A DNA stretch of 64,000 nt from an uncultured Alistipes sp. (GTDB taxonomy: Bacteria; Bacteroidota; Bacteroidia; Bacteroidales; Rikenellaceae): positions 1-64,000 of the forward strand of contig CALBQR010000020.1 in assembly GCA_937899895.1 (NCBI GenBank), read 5' to 3'. Positions 60,135-64,000 of this stretch are shown here, one piece after another. How positions within the stretch are numbered: position 1 is the first letter of the stretch; each line of letters starts with the position of its first letter. The position numbers and the translations under genes were made by a program. The notes below the pieces were generated by a model. The model saw only the letters and a program-made list of their open reading frames with translations, did no database searches and was not told where the DNA came from.

Positions 60135-60813
60135 ACCGACTGCCGACCAGACCTTTCGTTTGGTAGCCGATCCTGCGGATCGCAATTGGGATTTTGTCGA
60201 GATTCTCGCACGCTCGCGCCGCGAGGAGCAGCAGGGCGACATCGAGGCCGCCTGCAACACCCGCTATCACGCCGTGCAACGCCTCGAAGAGCTGATTCCC
60301 GACACGGGCGAGGTGATCTTCGAGTGGGAGGACGACAACTCGCAAGCGGCGTTGGAGGTGATCTACTGCTCGGCGATCGACCACTTCCTGATCAGCGATT
60401 GGGAGATGTCGGCGGCGATGCTCGAAATGTTGCTCGAACTCGATCCGGAGGATCATCTCGAAGCTACGATCCGCCTGGCATACACCTACTTGGCAATGGA
60501 GGAGTACGATTCGTACGACGATATCGCCAATGACATCAGCGACAAATATCCTGATAAGGAGCTTCTCACACTGTGGAGCGAATACCGTCGCACGGGCGCA
60601 TTGCCTGCGGGCGAGGTGCGCAACTTCCGCAAGCGTTTCGGGGCATATTTCGACGAGTTTATCGCCGACGAGCACCCCATTGACGAGAACTATCTCGCCA
60701 ACATCGCGGGCGAACGACCCTCGGTAGCGGCTTTGGCGCGCGAGTTGTGGTTGCAGACCGAACACCTTTGGGCGCAGTTTGGAGGTTTCATCGAGGCTCT
60801 GCGAAAGGCGTAA
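60115..60813 (+). CDS. Helical-repeat (TPR-like) protein
   Basis: 232 aa, soluble and acidic. Helical pairs such as AALEVIYCSAIDHFLISDWEMSAAMLEMLLELDPEDHLEATIRLAYTYLAMEEYDSYDDI (read in segments) look like divergent TPRs. N-terminus RPQLRPTADQTFRLV. Function unknown. Its start overlaps the end of cstA by 20 bases, suggesting translational coupling; a later start is possible. Confidence 0.7.
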   Translation: MIRPQLRPTADQTFRLVADPADRNWDFVEILARSRREEQQGDIEAACNTRYHAVQRLEELIPDTGEVIFEWEDDNSQAALEVIYCSAIDHFLISDWEMSAAMLEMLLELDPEDHLEATIRLAYTYLAMEEYDSYDDIANDISDKYPDKELLTLWSEYRRTGALPAGEVRNFRKRFGAYFDEFIADEHPIDENYLANIAGERPSVAALARELWLQTEHLWAQFGGFIEALRKA

Positions 60814-60837
60814 GGGCAGAATAATCAGAGTGAGATA

Positions 60838-61788
60838 GTGAATTCCTCTCGTCGTTTCAATAGTTACGCGGCCTATTTCCGCGAGTTGATGGGCGGTCGG
60901 GTGCAGAAGCTCTCGATCAATGCGGCATTGGGTTGCCCGAATCGTGATGGGCGGATCTCGACGGGTGGTTGCACATTCTGCATCAACGAGGCCTTCACAC
61001 CGTCATATTGCGACCCCGCGAAGAGCATAACGCAGCAGATCGACGAGGGTATCGAATTTCATACACGACGCTACCGCACGGCCGAGGGCTACTTGGCCTA
61101 TTTTCAATCATACTCAAATACTTACGCTCCCGTCGAACGCCTGCGCGAACTCTACTCCGAGGCTCTCGCGCACCCGCAGGTGAAGGGCATAATCGTCGGC
61201 ACGCGCCCCGATTGTGTCGATCAGCAGAAGCTCGATCTGCTGGCCGAATTGGCTCGCGAGAAATATGTTGCGGTCGAGTACGGAATCGAGTCGTGCTACG
61301 ACGCAACGCTCGCCCGGATCAACCGTGGCCACGACTTTGCGTGTGCCCGCCGCGCGGTGGAGATGACTGCCGAGCGAGGTCTGCACTGTGGCGCGCACTT
61401 TATCCTCGGCCTGCCCGAAGAGAGCGATCAAATGCTTATAGACCAATGCGATAGGATTAATTCGTTGCCACTCACGACCGTGAAATTCCACCAGTTGCAA
61501 CTCTTCCGTGGGACAGCAATGGCTGACGAATACGACCGTGCGCCCGAATGCTTCCGCACGTGGTCGATAGAGGAGTATATCGACCTGTTTGTTGAGATTT
61601 TGCGACGTCTGCGACCCGATCTGGTTGTGGAACGATTTGCGGGTGAGGCACCCCCACGTTACCACCACACCGAGGGTTGGGGCCTGGTGCGCAACGAGCA
61701 GCTGCTGGCGATGCTCGTTGCCCGACTTGAAGCACTCGATGCTCGCCAAGGTGATCGCTACCAACCGCCTGCGACGCAAAAAATGTAA
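60838..61788 (+). CDS. Radical SAM protein of the TIGR01212/YhcC type
   Basis: 316 aa from a GTG start. The [4Fe-4S] site is in LGCPNRDGRISTGGCTFCINEA, where the three Cys follow the spaced pattern of this family rather than CxxxCxxC. Other blocks: FQSYSNTYAPVERLRELYSEAL, IVGTRPDCVDQQ, EYGIESCYDATL, RGLHCGAHFILGLPEE and TVKFHQLQLFRGTAMA. It is related to Elp3-like enzymes; the substrate is not established. Confidence 0.88.
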   Translation: MNSSRRFNSYAAYFRELMGGRVQKLSINAALGCPNRDGRISTGGCTFCINEAFTPSYCDPAKSITQQIDEGIEFHTRRYRTAEGYLAYFQSYSNTYAPVERLRELYSEALAHPQVKGIIVGTRPDCVDQQKLDLLAELAREKYVAVEYGIESCYDATLARINRGHDFACARRAVEMTAERGLHCGAHFILGLPEESDQMLIDQCDRINSLPLTTVKFHQLQLFRGTAMADEYDRAPECFRTWSIEEYIDLFVEILRRLRPDLVVERFAGEAPPRYHHTEGWGLVRNEQLLAMLVARLEALDARQGDRYQPPATQKM

Positions 61789-61828
61789 AAAAACCACCGA
61801 ACACGGTACATCGAATTGGAATTTTTAA

Positions 61829-61836
61829 TATTTTTG
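61829..61836 (+). promoter_or_regulatory. Possible -7 element of the yitT-like gene
   Basis: TATTTTTG, 43 bases before the start codon; no TTG at the expected -33 distance. Confidence 0.35.
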
Positions 61837-61879
61837 TCTTTTAGAAGAGATTAAAACCCCAAAATTCAACTATAAAACT

Positions 61880-62764
61880 ATGACAGAAACGACCTCACAG
61901 AAGATTTTGCGCGGACTCAAAGAGTACGGCATAATGACGCTCGGTATGTGGATCTACGCCTTCGCGTGGTCGAGCATTATCCTTCCGGCGCGTTGTACGG
62001 GTGGTGGCGCAAGCGGTCTTGCAATGATGATCTACTACGCATCGGGCGGTAATGTCGAGCTGGGTACAATGGTAGGTCTGATCAATGCAGTGCTGATTAT
62101 TGTTGCTTCGTTCATCGTCGGCTGGAAGTTCAGCACCAAGACCATCTTCTCGATCATTATGCTCTCGTTTGCTATGAATATTCTGCAAACATATCTGCCC
62201 GCCGATATTATGCAGTTGGGCAATGAGCGTCTGTTGTCGTCGATTTTGGGCGGTATTATGTCGGGTATCGGTGTGTCGCTCTGTCTGTTGCAGGGCGGAA
62301 CGTCGGGCGGAACGGATATCGTTGCGTTGATCGTCAATAAGTACCGCACGATCAGCTATGGCCGAATTCTGTTTATTACGGACTTTATCATTATCGGTTC
62401 GTCGCTGCTGGTAACGCGCGATATTCAGATGGTTATCTTCGGTTATGTTGTTGTTGCAGCGTGCGGTTATACGGCTGATGCGGTGCTTGCAGGAGATAAG
62501 AAGTCGTCGCAATTGATGATTATGTCGAAGCATCACGACGCTATTGCCGATGCAATTGTTAATGATCTGCATCGCGGTTGTACGGTGATGGATGGCACGG
62601 GCTGGTTCACCAAAGAGCCGACCAAGGTGGTTATGGTTCTCTGCCGTAAGAACGAGACGAGCACGATTCTCCGCACCATTAAGCGTGTCGATCCCGATGC
62701 CTTTATCTCGAATGCGAGTGTAACGGGAGTCTATGGTCGCGGTTTCGAGGAGATCAAGCGATAG
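61880..62764 (+). CDS. YitT-family membrane protein
   Basis: 294 aa. Five helices in residues about 15-200 (GIMTLGMWIYAFAWSSIILPA; GTMVGLINAVLIIVASFIVGW and others), containing GGTSGGTDIVALIVNKYRTISYG, diagnostic of DUF161. The C-terminus is a cytoplasmic DUF2179 domain (GCTVMDGTGWFTKEPTKVVMVLC, DPDAFISNASVTGVYGRGF). Family function unknown; transport has been suggested. Confidence 0.9.
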   Translation: MTETTSQKILRGLKEYGIMTLGMWIYAFAWSSIILPARCTGGGASGLAMMIYYASGGNVELGTMVGLINAVLIIVASFIVGWKFSTKTIFSIIMLSFAMNILQTYLPADIMQLGNERLLSSILGGIMSGIGVSLCLLQGGTSGGTDIVALIVNKYRTISYGRILFITDFIIIGSSLLVTRDIQMVIFGYVVVAACGYTADAVLAGDKKSSQLMIMSKHHDAIADAIVNDLHRGCTVMDGTGWFTKEPTKVVMVLCRKNETSTILRTIKRVDPDAFISNASVTGVYGRGFEEIKR

Positions 62765-62793
62765 ATATCTCTATTAGACCTCTTGAAAATATC

Positions 62794-62829
62794 CACCCTC
62801 GTCAGTGTTGCTGGCGAGGGTGTTTTTTT
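62794..62829 (+). terminator. Terminator after the yitT-like gene
   Basis: CACCCTCGTCAG and CTGGCGAGGGTG pair with one G-T, loop TGTTG, followed by seven T. Confidence 0.88.
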
Positions 62830-62875
62830 AGATCTGTCGTATCGCCCTGCTTTTTGTTTTTTCGGGCGGTGGGGG

Positions 62876-62906
62876 TTGGCGGTTACGAGAATATTTCGTA
62901 TATTTG
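62876..62906 (+). promoter_or_regulatory. Promoter of murA
   Basis: TTG at 62876-62878, 20-base spacer, TATATTTG at 62899-62906; start codon 27 bases further. Confidence 0.82.
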
Positions 62907-62933
62907 ACAAAATAATTGTAATAACTCCCGTTT

Positions 62934-64000
62934 ATGGCTGTTTTTGAAGTTCACGGTGGTCGCACGTTATCGGGCGAAATCACCCCGCAAGGTGCTAAAA
63001 ATGAGGCACTACAAATTCTTTGCGCTACGCTGCTGACCGAAGAGAAGGTCATCGTACATAATGTCCCGCAGATCCTCGATGTGCAGCAGCTCATCGAATT
63101 GTTGAAGTGTATGGGCTCGAAGGTCGAACAACTTTCGGAGGATACCTACTCGTTCCAGGCGAAGGATATCGACCTCGAATATCTCAAATCGGAGGATTAT
63201 CGCCGTCGCGCGGCACGCCTGCGTGGATCGGTGATGCTTATCGGTCCGCTGTTGGCCCGTTTCGGTGTCGGTTACATCCCCAAACCGGGTGGCGATAAGA
63301 TCGGTCGCCGCCGCCTCGATACCCACTTTATCGGCTTCCAGAAGCTCGGTGCGAAGTTCAATTTCGATGCGGGCGAGGAGTTCTTTGCCGTTGAGGGAAA
63401 GAATCTGCAAGGTTGCTATATGCTGCTCGATGAGGCCTCGGTAACGGGTACGGCCAATATCGTTATGGCGGCGGTGCTGGCAAAGGGCAAGACGACAATA
63501 TACAATGCGGCGTGCGAGCCCTATCTGCAACAGCTCTGCAAGATGCTCAACCGTATGGGCGCGAAGATTTCGGGTATCGCCTCGAATCTGCTTGTGATCG
63601 AGGGCGTTGATCAGCTGGGCGGTACGGAGCACACGATGTTGCCCGATATGATCGAGGTGGGTAGCTTTATCGGTTTGGCGGCTATGACCAAATCGGAGAT
63701 CACGATCAAAAATGTTTCGTACGAGAATCTCGGCATTATCCCCGCGCAGTTTGCCCGTATGGGTATCGCAATGGAGCAGCGCGGCGATGATCTCTATATC
63801 CCTAAGCAGGAGCATTACAGCATTGAGAACTTTATCGATGGCTCGATTATGACCATCGCCGATGCCCCGTGGCCAGGTTTGACTCCCGACCTGTTGTCGG
63901 TATTTTTGGTTGTGGCGACGCAGGCTCGCGGCGAGGTGCTGATTCATCAGAAGATGTTCGAGTCGCGTCTGTTCTTCGTCGATAAACTGATCGATATGGG
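62934..64000 (+). CDS. murA: UDP-GlcNAc enolpyruvyl transferase (3' end outside window)
   Basis: First committed step of peptidoglycan synthesis: transfer of enolpyruvate from PEP to UDP-GlcNAc. 355 codons are visible, from MAVFEVHGGRTLSGEI. The KNEALQ block carries the active-site Lys and Asn. The active-site loop reads KPGGD121KIGRRRLDTHF, with Asp in place of the usual Cys115 of E. coli; this substitution is known to leave activity and confer fosfomycin insensitivity. The remaining 80 or so residues lie beyond the window. Confidence 0.95.
   Translation, partial: MAVFEVHGGRTLSGEITPQGAKNEALQILCATLLTEEKVIVHNVPQILDVQQLIELLKCMGSKVEQLSEDTYSFQAKDIDLEYLKSEDYRRRAARLRGSVMLIGPLLARFGVGYIPKPGGDKIGRRRLDTHFIGFQKLGAKFNFDAGEEFFAVEGKNLQGCYMLLDEASVTGTANIVMAAVLAKGKTTIYNAACEPYLQQLCKMLNRMGAKISGIASNLLVIEGVDQLGGTEHTMLPDMIEVGSFIGLAAMTKSEITIKNVSYENLGIIPAQFARMGIAMEQRGDDLYIPKQEHYSIENFIDGSIMTIADAPWPGLTPDLLSVFLVVATQARGEVLIHQKMFESRLFFVDKLIDM

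Overview
The window looks like a Bacteroidales chromosome, perhaps Alistipes or another Rikenellaceae (the family-level guess is weak). Evidence: promoters of the TTG-n19..21-TAnnTTTG type, a Bacteroidetes-style division and cell-wall (dcw) cluster, gldE beside a phosphopantetheinyl transferase, a glycine-lipid gene pair, the Bacteroidetes-specific EF-G paralogue, and Bacteroidetes variants of Tgt, MurA and dihydroorotase. Most of the window is moderately GC-rich, compact and operonic. The stretch 54.8-58.6 kb is AT-rich and full of gene fragments.

Layout. 0-4.8 kb: end of a mannose-6-phosphate isomerase, an FAD dehydrogenase on the minus strand, then pyrC with a TPR protein. 4.86-4.94 kb: tRNA-Leu(GAG). 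5.2-6.9 kb: the minus-strand glycine-lipid pair glsA-glsB. 7.0-23.4 kb: the dcw cluster rsmH-ftsL-ftsI-murE-mraY-murD-ftsW-murG-murC-ftsQ-ftsA-ftsZ, all on the plus strand, followed by gldE and an Sfp-type transferase. 25.5-27.9 kb: minus-strand glycosyltransferase, ECF sigma factor and rsmG. 28.1-32.5 kb: plus-strand tgt, lptG-like permease, PASTA protein and rluD-like gene. 32.6-46.0 kb: a long run of minus-strand genes covering envelope biogenesis (LolC/E-like permease, outer-membrane barrel, Ig-like lipoprotein, flippase), ribosome maturation (rbfA), folate (folK), replication and repair (holB, dut, xseA, xseB) and four very small two-helix membrane proteins. 46.0-50.3 kb: prfA, a small secreted protein and the EF-G paralogue. 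50.5-54.6 kb: SGNH hydrolase, membrane LytTR regulator and a RelA/SpoT enzyme. 54.64-54.71 kb: tRNA-Thr(CGT).

From 54.8 to 58.5 kb is an accessory stretch on the minus strand. It holds an Rhs core fragment, three copies of an Rhs-related repeat, an ankyrin-repeat gene and several unrecognised small genes, plus two gene remnants, one of which could be the tail of a toxin. I read it as a graveyard of Rhs tip and immunity cassettes. Normal chromosome resumes at 58.7 kb with cstA, a helical-repeat protein, a radical SAM enzyme, a YitT-family protein and the start of murA, which runs off the window.

Most genes serve envelope growth: lipid II precursors (murA, murC-E, mraY, murG), septum assembly (ftsL, I, W, Q, A, Z), lipid and surface-polymer export, and outer-membrane proteins. 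The items most worth following are the Rhs cassette array, the tandem family of small membrane proteins between holB and the flippase, the EF-G paralogue lacking the catalytic histidine, an unusually long FtsQ, and a hairpin that buries the glsA start codon.
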